64,000 nt of DNA from Persicaria tinctoria (lineage: Eukaryota; Streptophyta; Magnoliopsida; Caryophyllales; Polygonaceae): positions 28,920,467 through 28,984,466 of the forward strand of contig JBANSL010000004.1 in assembly GCA_037127255.1 (NCBI GenBank). The letters run 5' to 3'. Below are positions 1 through 11,214 of this stretch, one piece after another. Under the pieces are notes generated by a model that did no database searches, was not told where the DNA came from, and was given only the letters and a program-made list of their open reading frames with translations. The position numbers and the translations under genes are program-made. The first letter of the stretch is position 1, and every line of letters starts with the position of its first letter.

Positions 1-2
1 AC

Positions 3-245
3 TACTTGCGGGACTACCTGGCCAATGAGTTCCATCGTCTATCCTTATGCCAGGATGCAGTTGAGTCCGCCCTTAGCGACATCGGTCGCACTGCGAGGGA
101 GACGGACTCCAACGTGGCGGCTATGCGGAGTGAGACGACCTACCAGCTAGAGGAGATGCGGAGAGAGCAGCAGTACTACTTCCGCCAGCAGTTCCCTCAC
201 ATTCCGCCATACCAGTCGCCGCCTTACCAGCCTCCGCCTCAGTGA
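3..245 (+). CDS. C-terminal end of a late Athila-type ORF (element A), 5' end outside window
   Basis: An open frame enters from the left edge and stops at 243-245. It encodes about 80 residues: a charged, helix-prone stretch rich in Glu, Arg and Gln, then a Pro/Tyr/Gln-rich tail with repeated PPYQ-like motifs. It lies just upstream of a polypurine-type motif and a 3' LTR. That is where Athila-group elements carry an extra, non-pol ORF. The comparable ORF end of element B (near 12327) also has a helical, charged C terminus followed by the same non-coding signals. The function is unknown; I infer an element-encoded structural or envelope-like protein only from position. Confidence 0.55.
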   Translation, partial: YLRDYLANEFHRLSLCQDAVESALSDIGRTARETDSNVAAMRSETTYQLEEMRREQQYYFRQQFPHIPPYQSPPYQPPPQ

Positions 246-304
246 TGGTTAGTTCTTCCCTCCTTCACTCTGAGTTTTTATGATTATTTTGGTTGTCTGT
301 ACTG

Positions 305-345
305 TTTTAGTGAGGACACTGAAAATTTAAGTGTGGGGGAGGGGA
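305..345 (+). promoter_or_regulatory. Internal polypurine-type motif with AGGA-loop hairpin (element A)
   Basis: Arms TTTTAGTG (305-312) and CACTGAAA (317-324) pair over 8 bp, with one G-U pair, around the loop AGGA (313-316). AAGTGTGGGGGAGGGG follows at 329-344. It resembles the true tract next to the LTR at 1511-1523 but lies about 1.2 kb upstream of it. Confidence 0.55.
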
Positions 346-960
346 CTTATATGTATTTTATATTATTTCTATCAATTTTTAGGACATGTTTAAGTTTATG
401 CACATGTTTAATTCTGTAATAGTTAGTTATTTTAATTATTTTAATCTCTGCATTTTCGAATTTAATTAAGTTTATTTTCTGCATTGTCGAAATTAAAAAT
501 AAATAAATAAATAAATTTCGAAAATATTAAAAATTAGAGCATGCATTGCATATATATGTGTTATTCAAATACCCATCTTGCTTAGTTTGTCCTCTATTTT
601 AAATTTCAAGCATGATTCATAAAAATCCCATGGAGTTCTGGATGTTTTGATTATTATTTCTATATTTGATTTTTGGGGAACATGAGCTAGCAAATGTAAT
701 TGAGCATGTATGATTGAGATAAAGTATGATTGAAGTCCTAAAAGCATGACCCTGTGAGGATGTTTGGCCTTATTTGAATTCTTTTGCTCAATTGTGTAAA
801 TTACTCGCCTAGTGTTGCTACCTCTTGGCATTGACTGCAATATCTATTTTTGAAGACCGATTCACATGTTTGTTGCTTGCGGGGTTTATGTTTATATTTT
901 GAGTCTTTGTGTTTAATTTTATGCATATTTAGTGAATAAGGTGGCAATGGTTGATGCACT

Positions 961-1079
961 GAGTAACCAGGTCTACGCATGACACCCATGGGTATGATTC
1001 GCGCAAAAAGGTGTTGAAAACTATCCACTAGGAAAGAAGCTTGATCATTGAGTAACCAGGTTCATTCATGACACCCATG
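961..1079 (+). repeat. Two 30-bp direct repeats, 89-bp period
   Basis: GAGTAACCAGGT followed by CATGACACCCATG occurs at 961-990 and again at 1050-1079 with few changes. Each copy is followed by a related CGCG-containing segment (ATTCGCGC, then CTTCGCGT), so the duplicated module is longer than 30 bp. It lies in the non-coding 3' region of element A. Confidence 0.7.
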
Positions 1080-1487
1080 TTTGCGCTTCGCGTAAGGAAA
1101 GCATCAAGACAAGAAAAAGAAAGAAAAAAGAGAAAAAGAAAACCAAAGAAAAAGAAAAAAAAAGGGTTGCATTTTATTTTCTTTATGTTGTCCCGCAAGT
1201 AATGACATTTCGGTAGAGAATTGGTGATATGGTGGTCAATGTCTATGATCTTAGTGCATTATTGGTTTGAGTTGAGAGTTGTACCTAAAAGCCTAAACAC
1301 ATGAGTGAAACACATATTTCTGGTGAGGTTGGATGATGTCTACTTCTAAGCTTTGATCACTGGAATACATGCTATGACGTTTGTTTGCTTAGGTTTATGT
1401 TTTCACCTGCAATGATGTTGCTTTTTGGTAATGTTGAAACTTGAAGGGATTTCCTGTGGGATACATTGATTCATGTTCATTCTATCA

Positions 1488-1525
1488 TTGCTTGAGGACA
1501 AGCAAAGGTTAAGTGTGGGGGAATT
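1488..1525 (+). promoter_or_regulatory. Terminal polypurine tract with AGGA-loop hairpin (element A)
   Basis: TTGCTTG (1488-1494) and CAAGCAA (1499-1505) form a perfect 7-bp stem around AGGA. The tract AAGTGTGGGGGAA at 1511-1523 directly precedes the LTR start TGATAATG at 1526. The position fits the plus-strand primer site of LTR retrotransposons. Confidence 0.75.
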
Positions 1526-2811
1526 TGATAATGCATATTTTAGATAGGCATTATAGATATATTTAGTTTAGTTAGGTTGCATTTCTTGCTTACTTTGTTG
1601 TTAAATTGCATCTTGTGTTTATTTTAGAAAAGTTCGGATTCTGCGCAATTTTGTGTTTATCTCGCAGATTGAATCGGAACACATTTGGGAGATGCAATAT
1701 CTCGAAGAGGAACACAAGATACATGGGAAGGAACAAGGAAGAAAGAAGCAAGACGAGAAGAGAAGCCCACAATAGAAGCACAAGGCTACGGCAGAGTACC
1801 GTGCGGCGGGCGCCGCAACCTTGCGGCGGCCACAGCAGAGCTCGTCGCAGCGGGAAGTGAAGAAGACACTTGCGGCGGGCGCCGCAACCTTGCGGCGGCC
1901 GCCGCAACCTCTGTCAGCGCACAGCGCCGTTTTAGAAAAACCCTAGTTTTCTATATTTTTTTGGAAGGCCGACTTGGATGTTTTTATTAGGCCACTTTTA
2001 TGTTATTTTCCATAACCATTCATTCCATTCATACAACGATTAGACACTTTAGAGATTTTGAGCTATGTCTTCCATGAGGAACTAAACTCATCTATTCTGC
2101 CTGCAATTTGAAGCTTTATTCGGATTGATTGTGAGTTTCTAATTCTCGCTCCTTGTTTCCTATTTGTGAATGCTTCAACTTCTTTGTGCTTAATTAATTA
2201 TTGATTTGTTCTATCTTGTCTGGCCAACTCGTTAGATCAATTCAATCGCTAAGGTTTTGTAGATTCCTGGTTGTGAACCTTAACCTAAGTGGCAAACTTA
2301 TTCCTTTAGGGCTGGTTGAACTAATTGAATGAGTAGGAAGTTGAATGTGTTGTTAAATCCTTTTTTAGGGACTGCAAATACCTTGGCTAATCTCTGAACT
2401 TAAAGCTATCAATTGGGTTAAATCCTTCTTTAGGGACTGTTCGATTGATAAGGGTTGCTAGGACCGGTTGGACTAGTAACTATATTAGGTCGGGACAAGG
2501 GCATTCATAGGAAACATAATAGGACGAGAAGAAGTTACAAGGATCGCTTCAATCCAATAAAGTGGAAAATTGTAGGTAGAATTGCTTCTCCTAAATTGTC
2601 TAAACCAAAATCACTTATTCTGCTTTTGTTAATTTGCTTTGATAAAAGGCAAGACGTTCACACAAAAACCCCCAATCTGGTTACTCTTATTGACACTCGA
2701 ATCACACTTGAATCATAAATTTCCCTGTGGGATCGACCTCTTGCTTATTACTATACTAGTTATAGGTTTGAGTTTACTTTGGCGGATCAACGACAGGTTT
2801 TCCCTCCGTCA
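1526..2811 (+). mobile_element. 3' LTR of Athila-like element A
   Basis: It begins TGATAATGCATATTT right after a polypurine tract and ends near CCGTCA at 2811. Its start and end resemble element B's LTR (TGATAATGCATATTT and a CAACGACA-type end), so A and B are related families. Inside, 1799-1912 is strikingly GC-rich, with TGCGGCGGGCGCCGCAACC present twice. Short ORFs inside have no recognisable product. The right boundary is judged by alignment to B and may be off by a few bases. Confidence 0.7.
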
Positions 2812-3809
2812 CACGACGCCCGCCGTGGGACGTTTTCGAGTATTTGTGATTTTGGATCCAAAAACATTATTTTCTATTATTTTATTCCTATTCCTACTAG
2901 GGTTTGGCCGACTTTTAGAGAGTCTTTATTAGGTTATATCAGTTCTATTCGCCGAGTGGTTGCCTACTATGAGACTATGAACACAATTAGAGAAAGATAT
3001 AGAGAATTGGCCTATGAGTTGCTAAACTAATAGTTTTTCATGTGATTCGAAAACATGGTTGTTTGCATTGTGAGGATTTGATTCTATTTGGTTATTCATA
3101 TTCTTAATTATCATCTTGTGCTTATTAATTATATTTGTGTTCCTTTCTATGATTGATCACCATGTTAGGAATTCATCTTAGCTATGAATTCGTTGTTGTT
3201 TTCTTGATAGCAAACAAAGGTATTGAGATAGTGATGTTTCTTTGTCTTTCTAGTGGATGATTTCAATTGATCTATGTTGAGGATATTCGATTAGGGCTGA
3301 GTTCGGTATGCGCCTATTAGTCTTAATTGCGTTGAGTCAATGTGTCAATTGGTCTTAATTACTCTTTGAGTCCTTAATGATATTATTTAGTAATATTGAA
3401 TAAGATGAGTGAATCTCTGTGGATCTCTCAACTTTAGTCAAGTAGACCTATGAATAAGAATAATTAATAGATCAATCCGAGGACCATGAATTCCAACCAT
3501 TGTCAGAGAACTATAGGTGAAATGTTCTTTCTACTTTGATATCAATCTACTTTGCAATCATAAATTTGGTTACTTTTACATCTTGTTTTTTGCTACAAAG
3601 CATTCCTTTGTCATAAGAGTTCTTGCTTAGAGTTATTGAATAGGAAATCACTTCTCCCTATGGGTTCGACACCGGACTTCATCGCTATACTAGTAGTTAT
3701 TTGGTTTATCAAGTGATTGATTGCCTAATCTATTGGTTTTGTGTTTGAGTTTGGATATTATTACTATTTGATAAAGGGCAAAAGTGCCAACGACGTTCGT
3801 CCCGCATCA
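2812..3809 (+). mobile_element. 5' LTR of element B, left part missing
   Basis: This stretch matches the 3' LTR of element B (about 14495-15507) through to the CCCGCAT end and is followed directly by a primer-binding site. About 300 bp of the LTR's left end is absent, because element A's LTR abuts it. Compared with the 3' copy it lacks the long AG microsatellite, and scattered substitutions show that the pair is not young. Confidence 0.75.
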
Positions 3810-3813
3810 AATT

Positions 3814-3832
3814 GTTGGCGTCTTTGCCGGGG
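3814..3832 (+). promoter_or_regulatory. Primer-binding site of element B (tRNA-Asp type)
   Basis: TTGGCGTCTTTGCCGGGG lies a few bases after the LTR end. It differs at two positions from TGGCGCCGTTGCCGGGG, the complement of the plant tRNA-Asp 3' end, which is the usual primer site of Athila/Tat elements. Confidence 0.75.
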
Positions 3833-3901
3833 AGAAGAAAGGAGTTTTCTTTTCTTTATCTCTTTCCATTACTCTTTACTTTGAGTCTTTTGTGTTCTTG
3901 T

Positions 3902-5373
3902 ATGGTTCAAACTAGATCTTCTAATTCACTGCCTTTGTCTTTTGATTGTGAAATTGAAAGATCTCTTAGGTTGAAAAGGAAGCTTGACTTTGATACAAAC
4001 AAGGAGATGGCAGAAGACGGAGTTGTTGATCCGCCAAGAAGGACCTTGAGAAACCTAAAGGAACCTAATTTGAGTGCTCAACCACTTGCAATTAGTCTTC
4101 TTGATCTCCCTGAGGGTTCAAGATTTGAGTATAAGTTGAATTGGTGTTCTATTTTACCCTACTTTCATGGATTGCCTATGGAGGAACCAAACAAGCACCT
4201 TGCTACCTTTGTGAATGTGTGTGATAGACTTAGACCCCAAGGCCTGAAGGATGACCAATTGATGTTGAGAGTGTTTCCTTTAACCTTGAAAGATTTTCCA
4301 AGCGATTGGCTTTATTACCTACCCCCAGAAAGCATTACTACTTGGGTGCAATTGAATAAAACTTTCCTGCAAAATTACTTTCTTGCAAATTGCCTCAACA
4401 AACTTAAGAAGGAGCTATCCAGTATTGAGAAATCACCTACGGAGAGTCTTTATGAGTATGTTGAGCAGTTCAAGAAGCTTAAGGGTAGTTGTCCGCAACA
4501 TGGTATACCCGAGGATGATCTAGTGCTATATCTTTATGAAGGCTTACTTGACACCGATAGAAGTTTCATCAATGCTACTAGTGGAGGAGATATTTTGGAT
4601 AAAACACCTCAGGAAGCAATGCAGATTTTTGGAAGGTTGGTTAATGCATCACAACAATATGGGAGACACAAAGGAGTTAGAAGAGTTCATAAGTTGGATA
4701 GTTTGAGAGATGGTCACAAGGATGACATAGATAGGCTTATGGAGATAGTGAATAAGATGGCTATGCAAATGAATCAATCTCATCGGCCTAGACCTTGTGG
4801 TGTTTATGAATATCCAATCATCCGAATGATAAGTGTCCCTTGATTCAGGAATACACCGCTGATGTGAATGCTATGGACTATGGACCTCACCGCAACTTTG
4901 GTAACAATTACAATTAGGGCTACAATTCAAACTATCAAAGTGGATTCAATGGCAGAGGCTAGCTGCAACAATTTCCTTTTCAAATAGGACAATTTGATAA
5001 CCGTCCAAGAAACACTCAACAAGAAGATAGAGATGAGACATTGAGGTTATTATTGGAAAAGATGGGTGTTCAAGAAACGTTGTTGAGTCAGATGGCTAAA
5101 GAAATTTTTGAATTTAAAGCGAAAGATTCGGGGAAGTTATCATCACATGTGGTAGTGAATCAGATGGAGAATGTCAGCGCCATGATCCTTAGAGGAGGTA
5201 AACAACTGAATGTGCTCACTGGGAATGTCGATGAGAGGCCTAGGGAAGAAATTGATTTGGGAAAAGAAGACGAGACGGAATTAGAGACACACTGCATAGA
5301 CGGCTCCCGTCGCTCCTTACCACCGCGCCCGCAACCACTACCAGTGCCAGATCCAATTTCTGGCATTTTTTAA
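3902..5373 (+). pseudogene. gag of Athila-like element B
   Basis: The likely start is the ATG at 3902 (MVQTRS, typical of Athila gag). The open frame runs further upstream, but that part overlaps the primer site. The core (about residues 80-230) has the gag block with HLATF, LRVFPLTL and SPTESLYEYVEQFKKL. The first frame stops at 4843. About 30 bp earlier another frame takes over and encodes a broken zinc-knuckle-like segment (NHPNDKCPLIQEY), so there is a frameshift near 4815. Two further stops lie near 4917 and 4961. A Pro-rich linker resumes at 5041-5373. It would encode the capsid/nucleocapsid protein but is not translatable in one piece. Confidence 0.8.
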
Positions 5374-5990
5374 TCCCCGAAGAAACCTTCTAAAGAGTGG
5401 TCTTCTGAGGTTTTAAAACCTGCACCACCCTTTCCTCCTGCCTTAAGATCTGATCGTAAGTGGGAAGATGAACAAATTCTTTATGACACATTTGCTCATT
5501 GTGAGTTAAATATTCCACTTTTCAATTTGATTAAAATTGTGCCTCGCTATGCAAAAATTTTGAAAGAACTATGCACAATGAAATGCAAGCAAAGGATGCG
5601 AAAGAAAGAAAAGGTCGGTTTAAGTGAGAATGTTTCTGCTTTACTTCAGAAAAGACTGCCTGAAAAGTGCGGAGATCCTGGTATGTTTACTATCCCATGT
5701 GCAATAGGTAATGCTACCTTCACCAAAGCTATGTTAGATCTAGGTGCTTCAATTAATGTTATGTCTTATAATTTGTACATGTTTTTGGGTCTCAATGCAT
5801 TATCTGAAACTGGTGTTACTATACAACTCGTTGATCATTCTAGTATTAAGCCTAGAAGAGTTGTTGAGGATGTTTTGGTTAAGGTGAATGATTTGATATT
5901 TCTGGCTGATTTCTTCATTCTAGATATGAAACAAGGTACACCTGAAACCCCAATTTTCTTGGGAAGGCCATTCTTGTGAACGGCTAAGAC
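5374..5990 (+). pseudogene. Aspartic protease domain of element B
   Basis: After a stop at 5374 the frame resumes with a Pro-rich linker and IPLFNLIKIVPRYAKILKEL, a typical Athila gag-protease junction. The retropepsin follows. DLGAS at about 5737-5751 is the active-site loop (Athila elements use Leu where most have Thr or Ser), and ETPIFLGRPFL closes the domain near 5978, where a TGA interrupts the expected continuation. In the family this enzyme cleaves the Gag-Pol polyprotein. No reverse transcriptase follows, so pol has been lost downstream of the protease. Confidence 0.8.
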
Positions 5991-6000
5991 TAAGATTGAT

Positions 6001-6555
6001 TGTTTTGAAGGTTCACTAACTATGGAGTGTAATGGTTGAAAGATTGAGTTTCTATATTTGAGCCTATTGTTTCTTCTACCAATGATTCAGTAGATGTTCT
6101 TAACTTTAATGAAAATAATCACATAAATCAATCATATGGTTTTTTAGATGCTTCTGTTGAAACTGAATCTAAGAATCTTGAGTTTTCTATCAAAGTTGAA
6201 ATTGGATTAGGGGAAAATGACATTGAGGGGAAAATCGACAATTTGTTTAAGTCACATGACAATGCGTCTAATTCAAATGATTATATTGCTATTCCCTATG
6301 AGAAATTGATTTCTAACAATGTTGAAGTTTTTGCAACTGCAGGGCAACCTCCAGGAGTAACTTATTTGAAGAAGGACTTTCATGACTATTTGATTACACA
6401 CCCTGCCCTTAGGCTATGCCACACAGTGTTGACCCTTGCATTCTATGGCTCTGCTAATCCAACGGTTATTCCCAAGAGGATGTGGATGTGGTTATATTGT
6501 TTGACGCCAGAAGTAGAGTGTATACCAGATTGGATAGAGTTGTTTCTGGCCAAGT
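6001..6555 (+). pseudogene. Deletion junction joining protease remnant to late-ORF sequence
   Basis: Protease-proximal sequence decays with many stops to about 6240. An open frame (6243-6686) then runs into PGVTYLKK and directly into DFHDYLITHP, a motif that belongs to the late ORF in the array downstream. The normal reverse transcriptase, RNase H and integrase coding (about 3 kb in Athila elements) is absent. The frame is a chimera made by deletion, not a real gene. Confidence 0.6.
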
Positions 6556-7722
6556 GTATACCAGGAGTAACTCATTTCAAGAAGGAATCGATGGATGCAA
6601 TTGATGGATATGTTGGAGGAGTTTCTAAAGTTCCCCCTCTTGTTTTTAAAAGGACAAGTGTGGAGGATCTTGGTCGAATAACTTGACCAAGAAATGCATA
6701 ACGTCGAACCAAAGACGTGAAACAAAGGAACTTCTTGGGAGGCAACCCAAGGGATAGTTAGGCAGTATTATTTCTATTTTACAATTAGTTTTCAATTCAA
6801 TAAAGTAGAATCAATCATGTCACTGAATTTCGGAAGTGATCGTAAGTTAAGACTTGTGTTGGATTGAGTTTTGTTTGATTTGAAAGACGGAGAGTCACGT
6901 TTTGTGGACATGGCGCCCGCCGCCCGTCACACGGCGCCTGCCGCCCCCTGTCTACCTGACGAGTCGGAATTTTGGTAAACTTGGAAGGAAAGTTTTCTTT
7001 TTTTTTTTTTTTTTGGTTATTTTCGTATGAGGTTAGTTTTATTTATTTTATATCTTTTTAGGATTAGATTATTTTCTTTTTATTTTGTCATAGGTTTAGA
7101 TTATTTTGTATCTATTTTAAGGGTTAGATTATTTCTATTCACCTTAGGTTAGTTTATTTTATCTTTTACCTATTTCTATCTATCTTAGGATTAGATTTTT
7201 CTTTTTAGGGTTAGTTTCCTTATTTCTTAGTTCTAGGATTTAGAGTTTCTATCATTTTCTATTTTCTATTGTGTCTAGTTCTAATATTTTCTATTTTTTT
7301 TTTTTGATAGATATTCCCTCTCTAAATCACCATATATTTCCATTCCCTATTTTGGATCATTCAAGCTTGGTCCAAAGGAATCTACAAAACCCAAAAGCCT
7401 ACTTGAATCCATTCCAAAAACCTAAAGCCTTGTGTTTCAATTGATTATGTCCACCGAAACACTTTCCACCATTACCCTACATCCACAAAAATCAACCTGC
7501 CCATTACAATTCTCCTACCTTTCACCCAGGAACCCATTGAAACCAAGTTTTCGTCAAAGTTTCAAGTTTGGAGGGGTGTGGACGTCGGTTATCCAACGTT
7601 TTCACTCGGATTCAAGAGTCCGTGAGCACGGCGCCCGCCAGCCCAAACACAGCGCTCGTCGTCCATGCAGAGAGCCCGTCTTTTGGTCGTTCTCGTGGTT
7701 TTCCCCTTCAATCCTACGAATT

Positions 7723-8331
7723 ATGTCTCATGCTCCTAAGATGGATGCTCAAACCTATTTGTCTAGAGTTGAGAAGGAGGGTTGGTTCTAGCTAAGGGAT
7801 GTGAGTTATTAGTCGACTCGGTTCTTTCATCGAGAGATATTATAGAGGCTTGGTCTTCGTGGTCCAGTATCTTTGTTGTTGGGTATGGGGGGTCTAGCCA
7901 ACTTCATATCGACGAGTGCGCCGACTTATCCTGTCTTGGTGCGTGAGTTCCTGTCAACTCTGGATGTGCGATCTGATAAGGACATTCATTTCATACTATT
8001 GGGTACTGAATGTTCGATTCAGAATGAATTTATATCTCTTGCGTTTGGGAATGCATATATCTTGGTCTAATCCTTGGCCTCGGGGCTTGCCTTCTACCAC
8101 ACATGCTGAGACTTGAACTATAGTGTCAGGCCATTCTGAAAGGTCTGAGGACTTTCATGACTATTTGATTACACACCCTGCCCTTAGGCTATGTAATAGG
8201 GTGTTGACCCCTGCAGTCTATGGCTCCACAAATCCGACGGTTATTCCCAAGAGGATGTGGATGTTGTTATATTGTTTGACGCCGGAGGAAGAGTGTATTC
8301 TAGATTGGATAGAGTTGTCTCTGGCCGAGTG
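7723..8331 (+). pseudogene. Late Athila ORF, array copy 1
   Basis: It starts at the ATG at 7723 (MSHAPKMDAQTYLSRVEKE). It has a stop after about 23 codons and another near 7838, then continues with APTYPVLVREFLSTLDV and FILLGTECSIQNEF, which resemble the conserved core of the Athila ORF1-type plant retroelement protein. It ends near IELSLA, where the tandem unit boundary fuses it to the pol-end sequence. A frameshift near 8050 splits the core. The protein's role is not known; these domains occur in Athila-group elements without known enzymatic motifs. Confidence 0.6.
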
Positions 8332-9462
8332 TATACCTGGAGTAACTCATTTCAAGAAGGAATCGATGGATGCCATTGATGGATATGTTGGAGGAATTTC
8401 TAAAGTTCCCCCTCTTATTTTGAAAAAGACAAGTGTGGAGGATCTTGGTGGAATAACTTAATCAAGAAATGCATAACGTCGAGCCAAAGACATGAAACAA
8501 AGGTGCTTCTTGGGAGGCAACCGATGGTAGTTAGATAGTATTATTTCTATTTTGCAATTAGTTTTCAATTCAACAAAGTAGGATCAATCATGTCGCTTAA
8601 TTTCGAAAGTGATGGTAAGTTAAAACTTGTGTTGGATTGAGTTTTATATGATTTGAAAGGCGGAGTCCCATTTTGTAGACACGGCGTCCGCCGACCCTGT
8701 CCACCTGACGAGTCTGAATTTTGGTAAACTTGGAAGGGAAGTTTTCTATTTTTTTTTTATTTTTATTTTCGTATTAGGTTAGTTTTATTTCTTTTATATC
8801 TTTGTAGGATTAGATTATTTTCTTTTTATTTTGTCATAGGTTTATATTATTTTCTATCTATTTTAAGGGTTAGATTATTTCTATTCACCTTAGGTTAGTT
8901 TATTTTATCTTTTACCTATTTCTATCTATCTTAGGTTTAGATTTTTCTTTTTAGGAGTAGTTTCCTTATTTCTTAGTTCTAGGATTTAGAGTTTCTATCT
9001 TTTTCTATTTTCTATTCTGTCTAGTTCTAATATTTTCTATTTTTCTTTTTGATAGATATTCCCTCTCTAACTCACTTTCCATTCCCTATTTTGAATCATT
9101 CAAGCTTGCTCCAAAGGAATCTACAAAACCCAAAAGCCTACTTGAATCCATTCCAAAAACCTAAAGCCTTGTGTTTCAATTGATTCTGTCCACCAAAACA
9201 CTTTCCACCATTACCCTACATCCACAAAAATCAACCTTTCCCATACCATTCTCCTACCTTTCACCCAAGAACCCCTTGAAACCAAGTTGTTCGTCCAAAT
9301 TTTAAGTTTGGAGGGGTGTTGACGTCGGTTATCCAACGTTTTCACTCGGATTCAAGAGTCCGTGAGCACGGCGCCCGCCGGCCCAAACACAGCGCATGTC
9401 GTCCATGCAGAGTGTCCGTCTTTTGGCCGTTCTCGTGGTTTTCCACTTCAATCCTATGAATT

Positions 9463-10070
9463 ATGTCTAATGCTCCTAAGATGGATGCTCAAACCTATTT
9501 GTCTAGAGTTGATAAGGAGCGTTGGTTCTAGCTAAGGGATGTGAGTTATCAGTCAACTCGGTTCTTTCATCTAGAGACATTGTAGAGGCTTGGTCTTCGT
9601 GGTCCAGTATCTTTGTTGCTGGGTAAGGGGGGTCTAGCGAACTTCATATCGACGAACGCGCCGACTTATCCTGTCTTGGTGCGTGAGTTCATATCAACTC
9701 TGGATGTGCGATCTGATAAGGACATCCATTTCATACTATTGGGTACTAAATGTTAGATTCAGAAAGAATTTTTATCTCTTGCATTGGGAATGCATATATC
9801 TTGGTCTAATCCTTGGCGTCAGACCTTGTCTTCTAACACACCGGCTGAGACTTGGACTATAGTGTCAGGCCATTCTGAAGGGTCTGAGGACTTTCATGAC
9901 TATTTGATTACACACCCTACCCTTAGTCTATGCCACATGGTGTTTACCCCTGCATTCTATGGCTCTGCTAATCCGACGGTTATTCCCAAGAGGATGTGGA
10001 TATGGTTATATTGTTTGACGCCGGAGGCAGAGTGTATACCAGATTGGATAGAGTTGTCTCTGGCCGAGTA
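9463..10070 (+). pseudogene. Late Athila ORF, array copy 2
   Basis: Same organisation as the copy 1.74 kb upstream: the start at 9463, an early TAG after about 22 codons, another near 9758, then the readable block with FHDYLITHPTLSLCH and IPKRMWIWLYCLTPEAECIPDWIEL. It joins pol-end sequence near 10070. Independent stops show that the copies have decayed separately since duplication. Confidence 0.6.
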
Positions 10071-11214
10071 TATACCATGAGTAACTCATTTCAAGAAGGA
10101 ATCGATGGATGCAATTGCTGGATATGTACTTGGAGGAATTTCTAAAGTTCCCCCTCTTGTTTTGAAAAGGATAAGTGTGGAGGATCTTGGTGGAATAACT
10201 TGATCAAGAAATGCATAACGTCGAGCCAAAGACATGAAACAAAGGCACTTTTTGGGAGGCAACCCAAGGTAGTTAGGTAGTATTATGTCTATTTTGCAAT
10301 TAGTTTTCAATTCAATAAAGTAGGATCAATCATGTCGCTGAATTTCGAAAGTGATGGTAAGTTAAAACTTGTGTTGGATTGAGTTTTGTTCTATTTGAAA
10401 GACGGAGTCACGTTTTGTGGACACGGCGCCCGCCGCCTCCTGTCCACCTAACGAGTCTGAATTTTGGTAAACTTGGAAGGGAAGTTTTCTATTATTATTT
10501 TTTGGATTATTTTTGTACTAGGTTAGTTTTATTTATTTTATATCTTTGTAGGATTAGATTATTTTCTTTTTATTTTGTCATAGGTGTACATTATTTTCTA
10601 TCTATTTTTTGTGGTTAGATTATTTCTATTCACCTTAGGTTAGTTTATTTTATCTTTTACCTATTTCTATCTATCTTAGGATTAGATTTTTCTTTTTAGG
10701 GTTAGTTTCCTTATTTCTTAATTCTAGGATTTAGAGTTTCTATCTTTTTCTATTTTCTATTCTGTCTAGTTCTAATATTTTCTATTTTTCTTTTTGATAG
10801 ATATTCCCTCTCTAACTCACCATATATTTCCATTCCCTATTTTGAATCATTAAAGATTGCTCCAAAGGAATCTACAGCATCCAAAAGCCTACTTGAATCC
10901 ATTCCAAAAAACCTAAAGCCTTGTGTTTCAATTGATTCCGTCCACCAAAACACTTTCCACCATTACCCTACATCCACAAAAATCAACCATTCCCATACCA
11001 TTCTCCTACCTTTCTCCCAAGAACCCATTGAAACCAAGTTGTTCATTAAAGTTTCAAGTTTGGAGGGGTGTGGACGTCGGCTATCCAACGTCTTCACTCG
11101 GATTCAAGATTCTGTGAGCACGGCGCCCGCCGCCCCAAACATTACGCCCGTCGTCCCTGCAGAGAGCCCGTCTTTTGGTCGTTCTCGTGATTTTCCACTT
11201 CAATCCTGTGAAAT

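Larger units (their letters stand above)
246..1525 (+). other. 3' non-coding region of element A
   Basis: No coding potential is visible. In order it holds an internal polypurine-type motif with a hairpin (305-345), AT-rich DNA, a pair of 30-bp direct repeats (961-1079), a purine-rich AAGAAAAAG stretch (about 1108-1166), a block around 1288-1335 containing CCTAAACACATGAG and GGTGAGGTTGGA, and the terminal hairpin plus polypurine tract. The same order of motifs recurs in elements B and C. Confidence 0.6.
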
